Shown here one piece after another: positions 29,857 to 37,465 of a stretch of 64,000 bases of DNA. A program made the position numbers and the translations under genes. Origin of the DNA: Chthonobacter albigriseus (GTDB lineage: Bacteria; Pseudomonadota; Alphaproteobacteria; Rhizobiales; Pleomorphomonadaceae); the NCBI RefSeq assembly GCF_013839445.1, contig NZ_JACDIT010000001.1:1048658-1112657 (forward strand), given 5' to 3'. Below the pieces are notes generated by a model. It did no database searches and was not told the DNA's origin. It saw nothing but the letters and a program-made list of their open reading frames with translations. The stretch's first letter is position 1; each line of letters starts with the position of its first letter.

Positions 29857-31204
29857 GATCCTTCGCTCCACCAGCTTCCGCATCGCCGTGGGCTACACGG
29901 TTCTGTTTCTTGCGTCCTTCGCTGCACTCGGATTCGCCGTGCACGAAATCGCGGTCAACGCCGTCCGTCGCGAAGTGGTCGCGATCGTCGCCTCCGAAGT
30001 CACGCGGCTCGCGCGGGTCCACGAGCGGTTCGGCGTTCCCGGGCTCGCGGCGGCGACCTCGGGCCAGGCGCCCTCGATCGGTGGCGAAACGATCCGCTTC
30101 CTGGTGGTCGACGGCGTCGGTCGGGCGATTGCGGGCGACCTGCCTACCGCGGTCCTGGGCCGGCAAGGGGCGTTCCTAGTCACAACGGAGGAGAATGGCG
30201 AGCCGGTCCGGCTCGTCGGGGCGGGCCTGCGCGTGGACGACGGAACCTATATCGCCGCCGGGCAGAGCGACGTGGCGGCAGCGCGAACGAGCAAGGCAAT
30301 CCGCGACGCCTTCTTTATCGCAAGCGGCATCGCAGCTGCCGTCGCGCTCCTCGGAGGCGTCGCGGTCAGCCGCGCGGCGCTCGGGCGGATCGCGCGCATC
30401 CACGCAACCACGCGGCAGATCATGACCGGCGATCTCAGCGCCCGGGTGCCCCTACGCGGCGCCAACGACGAGATCGACCGGTTGACGCAAAGCATCAACG
30501 GCATGCTGGAACGGATCCAGACGCTGATGGGCGACCTTCGCCACGTTACGGTGGACATCGCCCACGACCTCCGCACGCCGCTCGGGCGGCTCCGCCAGCA
30601 GCTGGAGGAGGCCCAGGAGAGCATGACCAGCGCGGAGCAGTTCCGGGGCGTGAACGAAGCGGCGATCAGCGAGATCGACCGTCTGCTCGACGTCTTCGCC
30701 GGACTGATGCGGATCGCGGAGATCGAATCCAAGGCGCGGCGGGAGGCCTTCGCGCCCTTCGACGTCAGCGCGCTCCTCGTCGATCTCGGCGAGACCTACG
30801 CGGCCGTCGCGGAGGAAGCCGGCCACCGGTTCGCGTTGGAGGTGCCGCCTGGCGTGATGCTCACGGGCGACAGGGCACTGGTGGCGCAGGCGGCGGCGAA
30901 CCTGATCGAGAACGCGCTCCGTCACACGCCAGCGGGTACCCGGATCGTCCTCGGCCTTCAGGCGGACGACCGCCAGGTCCGGTTCAGCGTGACGGACGAC
31001 GGACCCGGAATTCCGGCGGATCAGCGCGAGGATGTCCTGAAGCCGTTTCACCGCTTGGATCCAAGCCGCACGGCGTCTGGCAACGGACTGGGCCTGGCCC
31101 TCGTCAAGGCCATCGCGGGTTTGCACGAAGCATCCGTGAGCCTCTCCAACGCATCCCCTGGCCTGACGGTCGCGTTGACCTTTCCCCGGCAGATACTGGG
31201 CTGA
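29834..31204 (+). CDS. HAMP-domain sensor histidine kinase
   Basis: A 456-residue sensor kinase. Membrane helices lie at about 16-38 and 155-177, bracketing a periplasmic sensor of about 115 residues; a HAMP domain follows (ATTRQIMTGDLSARVP). The phosphorylated His is in DIAHDLRTPLGRL; the ATP-binding domain has the N box NLIENALRHTPAG, G1 DDGPGIPAD and G2 GNGLGLALVK. It is the partner of the overlapping response regulator. The stimulus is unknown; position next to degP suggests envelope stress. Confidence 0.95.
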   Translation: MSFARLGEILRSTSFRIAVGYTVLFLASFAALGFAVHEIAVNAVRREVVAIVASEVTRLARVHERFGVPGLAAATSGQAPSIGGETIRFLVVDGVGRAIAGDLPTAVLGRQGAFLVTTEENGEPVRLVGAGLRVDDGTYIAAGQSDVAAARTSKAIRDAFFIASGIAAAVALLGGVAVSRAALGRIARIHATTRQIMTGDLSARVPLRGANDEIDRLTQSINGMLERIQTLMGDLRHVTVDIAHDLRTPLGRLRQQLEEAQESMTSAEQFRGVNEAAISEIDRLLDVFAGLMRIAEIESKARREAFAPFDVSALLVDLGETYAAVAEEAGHRFALEVPPGVMLTGDRALVAQAAANLIENALRHTPAGTRIVLGLQADDRQVRFSVTDDGPGIPADQREDVLKPFHRLDPSRTASGNGLGLALVKAIAGLHEASVSLSNASPGLTVALTFPRQILG

Positions 31205-31657
31205 GCGAAAGCCCCGCGGCGCCCTGGAAGTCCTACGCTTGTTCGAAGGCGACAGGCTTGCACTTTCAGAATCCGCGTCTCCACAGCCCATCGAATCAAA
31301 AGCTGAAAGTCGCAACCGGACGAGGGGCGGCGGCGGAATCGAGCGGTTGCCGCGAATTTCAAGCCTGGAATGCCCGTCCCGGCGCTCCGCCTTGTGGATT
31401 GCGAATTGCACCAACGTCGGTTTGGCAGCGCGTTGATAAAAACCAAGTTCGCCTTGCCCGGCGTGGACTTGGCAGCGTGCGGACGCGCCTTTAGTCGGAA
31501 CATTTGCACGATACGGCATGGAATTACCGTCAAGGCCCGCTTCGGCGAAGGAGTCTTGGCGCCTGAGCTAAGGCTCTACCGGCCTGGGGTGCACTGTCTT
31601 CTCTCAGTTTTCACACGCTGTTCGATGTGCAATAGCTGCTTAGTAAGCTATGCCGCT

Positions 31658-31678
31658 CGAATAGACGCCTTCTATTCG
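31658..31678. repeat. Perfect inverted repeat in porin upstream region
   Basis: CGAATAGA and TCTATTCG separated by CGCCT. A second short inverted repeat (ATAGCT...AGCTAT) ends 6 bases upstream. Operator or hairpin; T-rich sequence follows on the plus strand, so a terminator of an unseen transcript is also possible. Confidence 0.5.
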
Positions 31679-31768
31679 CGTATTTCTTCTATTTTCCAAC
31701 CTTTGCAAAAATAAATTAGGTCTTAATGCGAGCAATACCTGTTGTAATGACGCCACACGGGGTTCTGC

Positions 31769-31785
31769 TTTACATTTCTTTACAT
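31769..31785 (+). promoter_or_regulatory. Tandem TTTACAT repeat upstream of porin
   Basis: TTTACAT-TTC-TTTACAT, a 10-base-period direct repeat as bound by OmpR-type winged-helix dimers. The same 18-base sequence, TTTACATYTCTTTACATG, recurs at 33177-33194 before the orphan regulator gene. It lies 24 bases upstream of a TAAAAT -10 candidate. Confidence 0.6.
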
Positions 31786-31971
31786 GCATTCCAATTGAAC
31801 CAGCGACCTTAAAATTGATGATGTCCTTGTCAGCGCATGGCCTCCAGGTCGTCCAAAGACTGCGGCGTGTGTGTGAATGGCGGGCGGGTGAAATCTCTAA
31901 GGTCTTCGTGTCGCAAACGGCGGCGGATGGCAGAGGGCCCCTCACGCAGACTTAGAAATGGAGAGTCTACT

Positions 31972-33003
31972 ATGACGATTCGCGGTTATCTTCTCGGCAC
32001 GGCCGCTGGCCTGTTCGCCGTTACGGGCGCCCAGGCTGCCGACCTTCCGGGTGAAGCTGTCCCGGCTGCCGTCGACTACGTGAAGGTTTGCGACGCTTTC
32101 GGCGCCGGCTTCTTCTACATCCCGGGTGGCGACACCTGCCTCAAGATCGGCGGTCGCGTTCGCTTCGGCGCTGCGTCCGGCCCTGCCTATTCTGCAACCG
32201 GCACCGACAACATCGAACTCTTCGCCAGCGGCCGCGTCGACTTCGACACCCGTTCGGCGACCGAGTACGGCACGCTGCGGACCTTCTTCCGCATCACGTC
32301 TGACGGCACCGGCCAGAGCGACGTCGGCATCGACAAGGCCTTCATCCAGCTCGGGTACTTCACCGGCGGTTATGCGGCGACCTACTTCGACAGCTTCGGC
32401 GCCCTGGTCGGCGACAACGATCGCAACTTCGGTGGCGAGACCCGCGTCCAGGCGTCGGTCCTGTTCGACAACCTCGGCGGCGGCTTCTATGCCGGCATCG
32501 GCGCCTTCGCTCCGGACAACGGCCTTGCCGAAGCCTTCGAAGGCGACGACGACACCGGCGGCCCGGCTTCGATCCCCGACATCCAGGCGATCGTCGGCAT
32601 CAGCGGCCAGCCCTGGGGCAGCGCTGCCCTCGGCGTGTGGTACAGCGACGAAGGCAACACCGCCAACGAAGGTGATGGCTTCTGGGCCGTCAAGGCCGAC
32701 GCCCGCATCAAGGCGACGGACTCTTTGACCGTTGTCGCCCGCACCTACTACGTCGACACCGACGGTGCGGACTCGCTGTGGAACATCGGCGCTGGCGTCT
32801 CGTTCGCCGCCACCGATGCCCTCACGATCAACGTGGGCGCCGAATACGGCTTCCAGGACGACTCGGACAACTTCGGTGTCACCGCCGGTGTTGACTACAC
32901 GGTCGTTCCGGGCCTCGTCGCGACGGCTGAACTCAGCTACGACGACGAAGAGAACGGCGACGAAGAGCTCAGCGGCCTGCTCCGCCTCTCGCGCGAGTGG
33001 TAA
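31972..33003 (+). CDS. Outer-membrane porin, Rhizobiales type
   Basis: A 343-residue porin of the alphaproteobacterial porin family found in Rhizobiales. A signal peptide (GTAAGLFAVTGAQA, cut before ADLPG) is followed by the family N-terminus VKVCDAFGAGFFYIPGGDTC and LKIGGRVRFGA, with the two conserved cysteines. The rest is alternating beta-strand sequence rich in Gly, Asp and aromatic residues, ending with a charged strand LLRLSREW whose terminal Trp suits BAM recognition. ATG at 31972 has GGAGA upstream; a longer frame lacks a signal peptide. It forms a diffusion channel. A strong terminator follows. Confidence 0.95.
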   Translation: MTIRGYLLGTAAGLFAVTGAQAADLPGEAVPAAVDYVKVCDAFGAGFFYIPGGDTCLKIGGRVRFGAASGPAYSATGTDNIELFASGRVDFDTRSATEYGTLRTFFRITSDGTGQSDVGIDKAFIQLGYFTGGYAATYFDSFGALVGDNDRNFGGETRVQASVLFDNLGGGFYAGIGAFAPDNGLAEAFEGDDDTGGPASIPDIQAIVGISGQPWGSAALGVWYSDEGNTANEGDGFWAVKADARIKATDSLTVVARTYYVDTDGADSLWNIGAGVSFAATDALTINVGAEYGFQDDSDNFGVTAGVDYTVVPGLVATAELSYDDEENGDEELSGLLRLSREW

Positions 33004-33029
33004 GATCCACCTTCATGGTGGTTTGAAAG

Positions 33030-33055
33030 GGGCCCGGGAAACCGGGCCCTTTTTA
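33030..33055 (+). terminator. Intrinsic terminator of porin gene
   Basis: GGGCCCGG (33030-33037), loop GAAA, CCGGGCCC (33042-33049), then a T-run from 33050. Textbook rho-independent terminator. Confidence 0.93.
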
Positions 33056-33176
33056 TTTTCTTGATGCGATTCGTTTGGCGGCCTGGCGTAGATATTATTT
33101 TTTTAAATCTAGTGGCCTTCCATTTCTCCCGCTTTGGTTGAACGGCACTCCGACCGAAGTAAGCACCTATATTCAG

Positions 33177-33193
33177 TTTACATCTCTTTACAT
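33177..33193 (+). promoter_or_regulatory. Tandem TTTACAT repeat upstream of orphan regulator
   Basis: TTTACAT-CTC-TTTACAT, differing at one base from the repeat before the porin (31769-31785), with the same 10-base period and the same following G. It lies in a 317-base AT-rich gap (33004-33320) that otherwise holds only the porin terminator. Suggests a shared regulator, possibly autoregulation. Confidence 0.6.
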
Positions 33194-33320
33194 GTCAATA
33201 TTTGCACACTAATCACAAGGCCGTTACAACATATTCGGATCTGTTGATCCGACCTCCAGAGTGGCCGGAAGGAGCGTGCACCACCCCGCTCGGTCCTTCC
33301 GGTTCCCCCTTGGCAACGGC

Positions 33321-34055
33321 ATGGAAGCGTCCGTCGCGATGCAGAAGATCCTGATCCTTTCAGACGATCCGAAGTACACGAGCCTTTGTCCCCTGCTGCG
33401 GGCCCGGGGCGCCGATGCGGAGGTCGGCAGCGCAGCGCAGCCGCGGGCGGACGGTCAGGCCTACGACCTGGCCATCGTCGCTCCCGGGGAGATCGACAGC
33501 GCGGAGCAGATGGTCAACGCCATCACGACACGGGATCGCTGCCACACGATGGTGGTGCTGCCGGACGCTGACGAAGCGGCGGTGAACCGGCTCTACTCCG
33601 CCGGAGCCGCAGTGGTGTTCCCCCAACCGGTAGACCCGTTCCACTTGTTCCTGCAGTGCCGCTATTTCCTGGAACTGGAACAGGGCCAGCGCCGCACCGT
33701 GTCGTTCGGGGATGTCCGTCTCGACGAGGACCGGAAGACCTTGTTCCTGGGGGATCGCCGGGAGATCGCCTTCACCGAAGTGGAAGCGAAGATCCTGGGC
33801 GTGCTGATGAGCCGACCGGGCCGGTTCGTTGCCAAGGAGCTGATTTCCGAGTCGGTGTTCGGCAAGGCCTACGACAAATTCGATCGCCGGATCGACGTTC
33901 ACATTTCCAATATCCGCCGCAAACTGCGCGCCAGCGAGACGGATCTGACGATCCTCACCTCCAGGCTCGGTGGCCTGAAGATCGCTCCAGAGGCGGCAGA
34001 CCTGCCGGTTCCGGACAGGCTGCGTGAGTCCTTGCGCGTCGCCGCTCTTTCCTGA
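33321..34055 (+). CDS. Orphan OmpR-type regulator with degenerate receiver domain
   Basis: About 244 residues. The C-terminal half is a clear OmpR-type winged helix (RREIAFTEVEAKILGVLMSR, then FDRRIDVHISNIRRKLRAS, the recognition helix). The N-terminal receiver-like domain starts MQKILILSDDPKYTS, but the phosphoacceptor position in YDLAIVAPGE is Ala, the conserved Thr/Ser position in MVVLPDADE is Pro, and the conserved Lys in FPQPVDPF is Gln. It is therefore unlikely to be phosphorylated. No kinase gene is adjacent. Start is uncertain: GTG 33261, ATG 33321 or ATG 33339 are possible; none has a strong ribosome site. An ArsR gene follows 12 bases later. Confidence 0.85.
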   Translation: MEASVAMQKILILSDDPKYTSLCPLLRARGADAEVGSAAQPRADGQAYDLAIVAPGEIDSAEQMVNAITTRDRCHTMVVLPDADEAAVNRLYSAGAAVVFPQPVDPFHLFLQCRYFLELEQGQRRTVSFGDVRLDEDRKTLFLGDRREIAFTEVEAKILGVLMSRPGRFVAKELISESVFGKAYDKFDRRIDVHISNIRRKLRASETDLTILTSRLGGLKIAPEAADLPVPDRLRESLRVAALS

Positions 34056-34067
34056 CGGGGCTTTGCC

Positions 34068-34439
34068 ATGGACAGCACGCTCTCTTCCCTCGATGCCCTC
34101 TCTCCCGCCGACTTCGAAATTCTGACCTCCGAGGCGCTGGGTTCCGCCCGCCCCCTCAGTGAAGCCTTCAAGGCGTTCACCTGCGAGAAGAGGCTGTCGA
34201 TCATCGGTGTGCTGGCGCAGGGCGATCGCAACGTCACGCAGATCTGCGACGCGCTGGCGCTCAGCCAACCCGCGGTCTCCCAGCAGCTGAGCGTCCTCAA
34301 GGATCATGGCCTGGTGATCGGCGAACGTCGCGGCAAGGCCGTCCACTACCGGCTGAACCGGGAGCGGCTCGACGACTTCTACGCCGCTTTCGGCTTCACG
34401 ATCGGACGGATGCGGGATTCGGCCGCGATGTCCGCCTAG
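34068..34439 (+). CDS. ArsR-family winged-helix regulator
   Basis: A 123-residue ArsR-type repressor-like protein: FKAFTCEKRLSIIGVLAQGD is the typical first helix pair, NVTQICDALALSQPAVSQQL the recognition helix, and LVIGERRGKAVHYRLN the beta wing. The metal-binding ELCVCD box is absent (NVTQICDAL instead), and its two cysteines are not paired as in metal sensors, so a non-metal signal is likely. It is 12 bases behind the degenerate-receiver regulator, forming a two-regulator operon. Targets are unknown; the aruI-aruH operon starts 97 bases downstream, with a palindrome between. Confidence 0.9.
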   Translation: MDSTLSSLDALSPADFEILTSEALGSARPLSEAFKAFTCEKRLSIIGVLAQGDRNVTQICDALALSQPAVSQQLSVLKDHGLVIGERRGKAVHYRLNRERLDDFYAAFGFTIGRMRDSAAMSA

Positions 34440-34495
34440 ACTTCTCACTTCGGTACTCAAGACCGACATTGGACCCTTGCCGGGCCGAGCCAATT

Positions 34496-34515
34496 AGCTA
34501 TACGGTCGTATAGCT
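34496..34515. promoter_or_regulatory. 20-base palindrome before aruI-like gene
   Basis: AGCTATACG-GT-CGTATAGCT, perfect 9-base arms with a 2-base centre, ends 20 bases before the ATG and immediately upstream of the ribosome site GGAGG. The GTATA-type half sites recall GntR-family operators. Probably an operator of aruI-aruH. Confidence 0.75.
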
Positions 34516-34535
34516 ATCTCGCAGGAGGGTCCTTT

Positions 34536-36128
34536 ATGCCGACATCCCGACCGCTCGGGCAGTATCTGGTCGACCTGCTGGTGGCGAACGGCGTCGACAC
34601 CGTGTTCGGCATTCCGGGTGTCCATACGCTGGAACTCTACCGTGGACTGGTCGGCGCCCCCGTCCGCCACGTGCTGACCCGGCACGAACAGGGCGCGGCC
34701 TTCGCGGCGGACGGTTATGCGCGCATCTCCGGCCGCCCGGCGGCTTGTTTCCTGATCTCCGGTCCGGGCCTTGCCAACGCGATGACCGCAATCGGCCAAG
34801 CCTACACCGACAGCGTCCCGATGATCGTCGTGTCCTCTGTCGCCGCGTCGGATACGCTGGGCAAGGAGCGCGGCGTTCTGCATGAGATGACCGACCAGAG
34901 GGCTATGGCCGCCACGGTCACCGCCTTCAGCACGACGTGCCTGACGGCCGAGGATGTGCGCGACGCCCTGCACCGGGCCTTTTCGCTGTTTGCCGCCGGT
35001 CGCCCCCGGCCGGTTCACATCGAGGTGCCGATCGATCGGCTGACCGTGCCGACGGATCTGGAGCCGGTCCGGTTCCCGCGGGTGCATGGGCGGCCAAGCC
35101 CTGGGACAGAGGCGATCTCCGCCGTTGTCGCTGCATTGGAGCAGGCCCATCGCCCGTTCATCATCATCGGGGGCGGGGCCATCGGCGGAGGGGAAGCCGC
35201 GGCGCGGCTGGCGACCGCCCTCGGTGCACCTGTCGCGACCACTGTGGCGGCCAAGGGCGCCGTGCCGGAAGATCATCCGCTCGCCGTCGGCGCCGGCCTT
35301 CAATATCCGCAGGTGCATGCGCGTCTGGCGGAAGCCGACGTGGTGCTCGCTGTGGGGACCGAGCTTGGCGAAACGGACAGCTATGTCGACACGCTGCGGA
35401 TCACGGGAACGCTGATCCGGGTGGACATCGATCCGGTCAAGCTGTCGGACCGCTATCAGGCCGCGATCCCTGTCCTCGCGGACGGCGCCGCCGCCCTCGA
35501 AGCGTTCGCGGCCCGTATCGGCGGTGAGCGGACGGCGTGGTGCGATGTCGGCGCCCTGCGGGCCTCCGTGGTACGCGACCTCGATGAGAAGACCCGCAGA
35601 CACCGGGCCGTGCTGTCCGCCGTGCGGCGGGCGCTGCCGCCCGACGGCGCCATTGCGACGGACATGACGCAGATCGCCTACAGCGGGAACGGGCTGTTCC
35701 CCGCCGGGGCCATCCGGTCTTGGTTCCATCCTTCCGGGTTCGGGACGCTCGGCTACGCGCTGCCGGCGGCGATCGGTGCGAAGCTTGCCGCGCCCGAGCG
35801 CCCGGTTCTCGCTCTGGCCGGCGACTACGGGTTCCAGTTCACGCTGCAGGATCTCGGGACGGCTGCCGAGGAACGGTTGTGCCTGCCGATCCTGGTCTGG
35901 AACAACGACCGGCTCGGTCAGATCCGCGACGACATGGTGGCCAGCGGCATCCAGGAGATCGGCGTTTCGCTGAAGAACCCGAGCTTCGCGCTGCTCGCCG
36001 CCGCCTACGGCATTGCCTATGAGGCGCCCGGGGGGCTGGCGGATGTGGAAGAGGCGATCCGCGTCGCCTTGGGGCGAAACGGACCGACGCTGATCGAGAT
36101 CCGTGAAGCCGGCATACCAATCGACTGA
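34536..36128 (+). CDS. aruI: ThDP-dependent decarboxylase, probable 5-guanidino-2-oxopentanoate decarboxylase
   Basis: A 530-residue thiamine-diphosphate enzyme of the acetolactate-synthase superfamily. The catalytic Glu lies in LTRHEQGAAFAADGYAR (near residue 52) and the ThDP/Mg motif in AGDYGFQFTLQDLG ending VWNND. Sequence type and its neighbour, an AruH-like aminotransferase 41 bases downstream, fit AruI, which decarboxylates 2-ketoarginine to 4-guanidinobutyraldehyde in the arginine transaminase pathway. No downstream dehydrogenase is in the window. Other 2-oxoacid decarboxylases or a sulfoacetaldehyde-type enzyme remain possible. A perfect palindrome at 34496-34515 probably controls it. 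Confidence 0.75.
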   Translation: MPTSRPLGQYLVDLLVANGVDTVFGIPGVHTLELYRGLVGAPVRHVLTRHEQGAAFAADGYARISGRPAACFLISGPGLANAMTAIGQAYTDSVPMIVVSSVAASDTLGKERGVLHEMTDQRAMAATVTAFSTTCLTAEDVRDALHRAFSLFAAGRPRPVHIEVPIDRLTVPTDLEPVRFPRVHGRPSPGTEAISAVVAALEQAHRPFIIIGGGAIGGGEAAARLATALGAPVATTVAAKGAVPEDHPLAVGAGLQYPQVHARLAEADVVLAVGTELGETDSYVDTLRITGTLIRVDIDPVKLSDRYQAAIPVLADGAAALEAFAARIGGERTAWCDVGALRASVVRDLDEKTRRHRAVLSAVRRALPPDGAIATDMTQIAYSGNGLFPAGAIRSWFHPSGFGTLGYALPAAIGAKLAAPERPVLALAGDYGFQFTLQDLGTAAEERLCLPILVWNNDRLGQIRDDMVASGIQEIGVSLKNPSFALLAAAYGIAYEAPGGLADVEEAIRVALGRNGPTLIEIREAGIPID

Positions 36129-36169
36129 GACCGCGCCGCTTCCCGTACACCTTTTGCAGGATGGCCTTG

Positions 36170-37378
36170 ATGAGCCGCAACTATTCCGAACTGACAGGCC
36201 GTATCGCCGGCCGCGGGGCCGATGCATGGCTGATCCATGCGCAGGCCAAGGATGCAGCGCAGCGCGGCGAAGACGTGATCGTGCTCAGCGTCGGTGATCC
36301 CGACCTCGACACCCCGACCGTCATCGCCGAACGCGCCATCGCGGCGATCCGGGCGGGCGACACGCACTATACGCCGGTGATCGGCCGTCCGGGTTTGCGG
36401 GCTGCCGTCGCCGAGAGGCAGGCGCGGCTTGCCGGCCAACGGGTCGGGGCCGAACACGTCGCCTGCTGCAGCGGCGCGCAGAACGCACTCTATTTCGCCG
36501 TGTCCTGCCTCGTATCGCCTGGGGACCGGGTGGCGGTGATCGAACCGGCCTACGTCACCTACCCTGCCACGGTGGAACAGACCGGCGCCGTCATCGACTA
36601 CGTCACGGCGTCCGCCGAAGCCGGCTTCCGGCTCGAGGTCGACGCCCTTGCCGCAGCGATCCGCCCCGAGACGCGGGCAATTGTCCTCGCCAATCCCAAC
36701 AATCCTACCGGAGTCGTCCTGAACCGGGACGAGCTGTCGGCGATCTACGCGATCGCCGAACAACACGACCTCTGGATCATCTCCGACGAAGTCTACGGGG
36801 ATCTGGTCTATGACGGCGCCTTCATTCCCATGGGTGCGCTGGAGGAAACGCCGGACCGGGTGATCACCGTCGGCAGTCTCTCCAAGTCGCATGCGATGAC
36901 GGGATGGCGAAGTGGCTGGACGATCGGCCCGCCGGCGTTCACGGACCATGTGGAACGCCTGTCCCTGGCCATGCTCTACGGCATGCCCGGGTTCGTCATG
37001 GAGGCGGCGGAAGCGGCGCTGCGGGAGGCCGCAGACACCCCTGCGGAGATGACCGCCATCTACCATCGCCGGAGCCGACTTGCCATGCAGGCGTTGGACG
37101 GAGCGCCGGGCCTCGACGCGAAAGCCCCTGCAGCGGGCATGTTCATGATGATCGATGTTCGCGGGGTCGGCTTCACCAGCCAGGCGTTCGTCGAGCGGCT
37201 CTATCGGGAGACCGGCGTTTCGGTGCTGGACGGCGGGGCCTTCGGGCCGCCGACGGACGGATTCGTGCGGCTTTCGTTCGCGGCGTCGGAAGCGACCATC
37301 CTGGAGGGATGCCGCAGGATTCGCCGCTTTGCCGAGACGCATGCGCCTGCCGTCGACGGCGGGCGGATCGCATCCTAG
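36170..37378 (+). CDS. aruH: Class I PLP aminotransferase, probable arginine-pyruvate transaminase
   Basis: A 402-residue fold-type I aminotransferase. The conserved NPNNPTG motif lies near residue 178 and the PLP lysine is in VGSLSKSHAMTGWRSGW (near residue 240). The N-terminus GADAWLIHAQAKDAA and VLSVGDPDLDTP matches the AruH group. With the upstream aruI-like gene it fits arginine plus pyruvate giving 2-ketoarginine plus alanine. ATG at 36170 is preferred over 36161 because an AGGA sits 8 bases upstream of it. If not AruH, another aspartate-type aminotransferase. The next gene is preceded by its own operator. Confidence 0.75.
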   Translation: MSRNYSELTGRIAGRGADAWLIHAQAKDAAQRGEDVIVLSVGDPDLDTPTVIAERAIAAIRAGDTHYTPVIGRPGLRAAVAERQARLAGQRVGAEHVACCSGAQNALYFAVSCLVSPGDRVAVIEPAYVTYPATVEQTGAVIDYVTASAEAGFRLEVDALAAAIRPETRAIVLANPNNPTGVVLNRDELSAIYAIAEQHDLWIISDEVYGDLVYDGAFIPMGALEETPDRVITVGSLSKSHAMTGWRSGWTIGPPAFTDHVERLSLAMLYGMPGFVMEAAEAALREAADTPAEMTAIYHRRSRLAMQALDGAPGLDAKAPAAGMFMMIDVRGVGFTSQAFVERLYRETGVSVLDGGAFGPPTDGFVRLSFAASEATILEGCRRIRRFAETHAPAVDGGRIAS

Positions 37379-37392
37379 CGGGAGGGTCTTTT

Positions 37393-37412
37393 AATCGAAC
37401 TATCGTTCGATT
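37393..37412. promoter_or_regulatory. Inverted repeat upstream of isovaleryl-CoA dehydrogenase gene
   Basis: AATCGAAC-TATC-GTTCGATT, perfect 8-base arms, lies 15 bases after the aminotransferase stop and 53 bases before the next ATG. Size and form suit a TetR-type operator; regulator not in window. Confidence 0.6.
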
Positions 37413-37465
37413 ATGAAGAGAGGGAAGGCGGGCCGGCAAGGATCCGCATCCTGGGAGGACGACCC

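Larger units (their letters stand above)
31205..31971. other. 767-base non-coding stretch upstream of porin
   Basis: No convincing gene is seen. From about 31600 the sequence becomes distinctly AT-richer and includes two inverted repeats (ATAGCT/AGCTAT at 31632-31651 and an 8-base perfect pair at 31658-31678), an A/T-rich block near 31690-31725, a tandem TTTACAT repeat (31769-31785), and a possible -10 element TAAAAT at 31810-31815, 24 bases beyond that repeat. It therefore looks like a long porin control region, with a leader of roughly 150 bases before the ATG at 31972. A small RNA within 31205-31600 cannot be excluded. Confidence 0.6.

Noticed and set aside
31370-31714. Plus-strand frame of 114 codons in the porin upstream region
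   Set aside because: Crosses from GC-rich to AT-rich DNA, Cys-rich, no ribosome site or motif.
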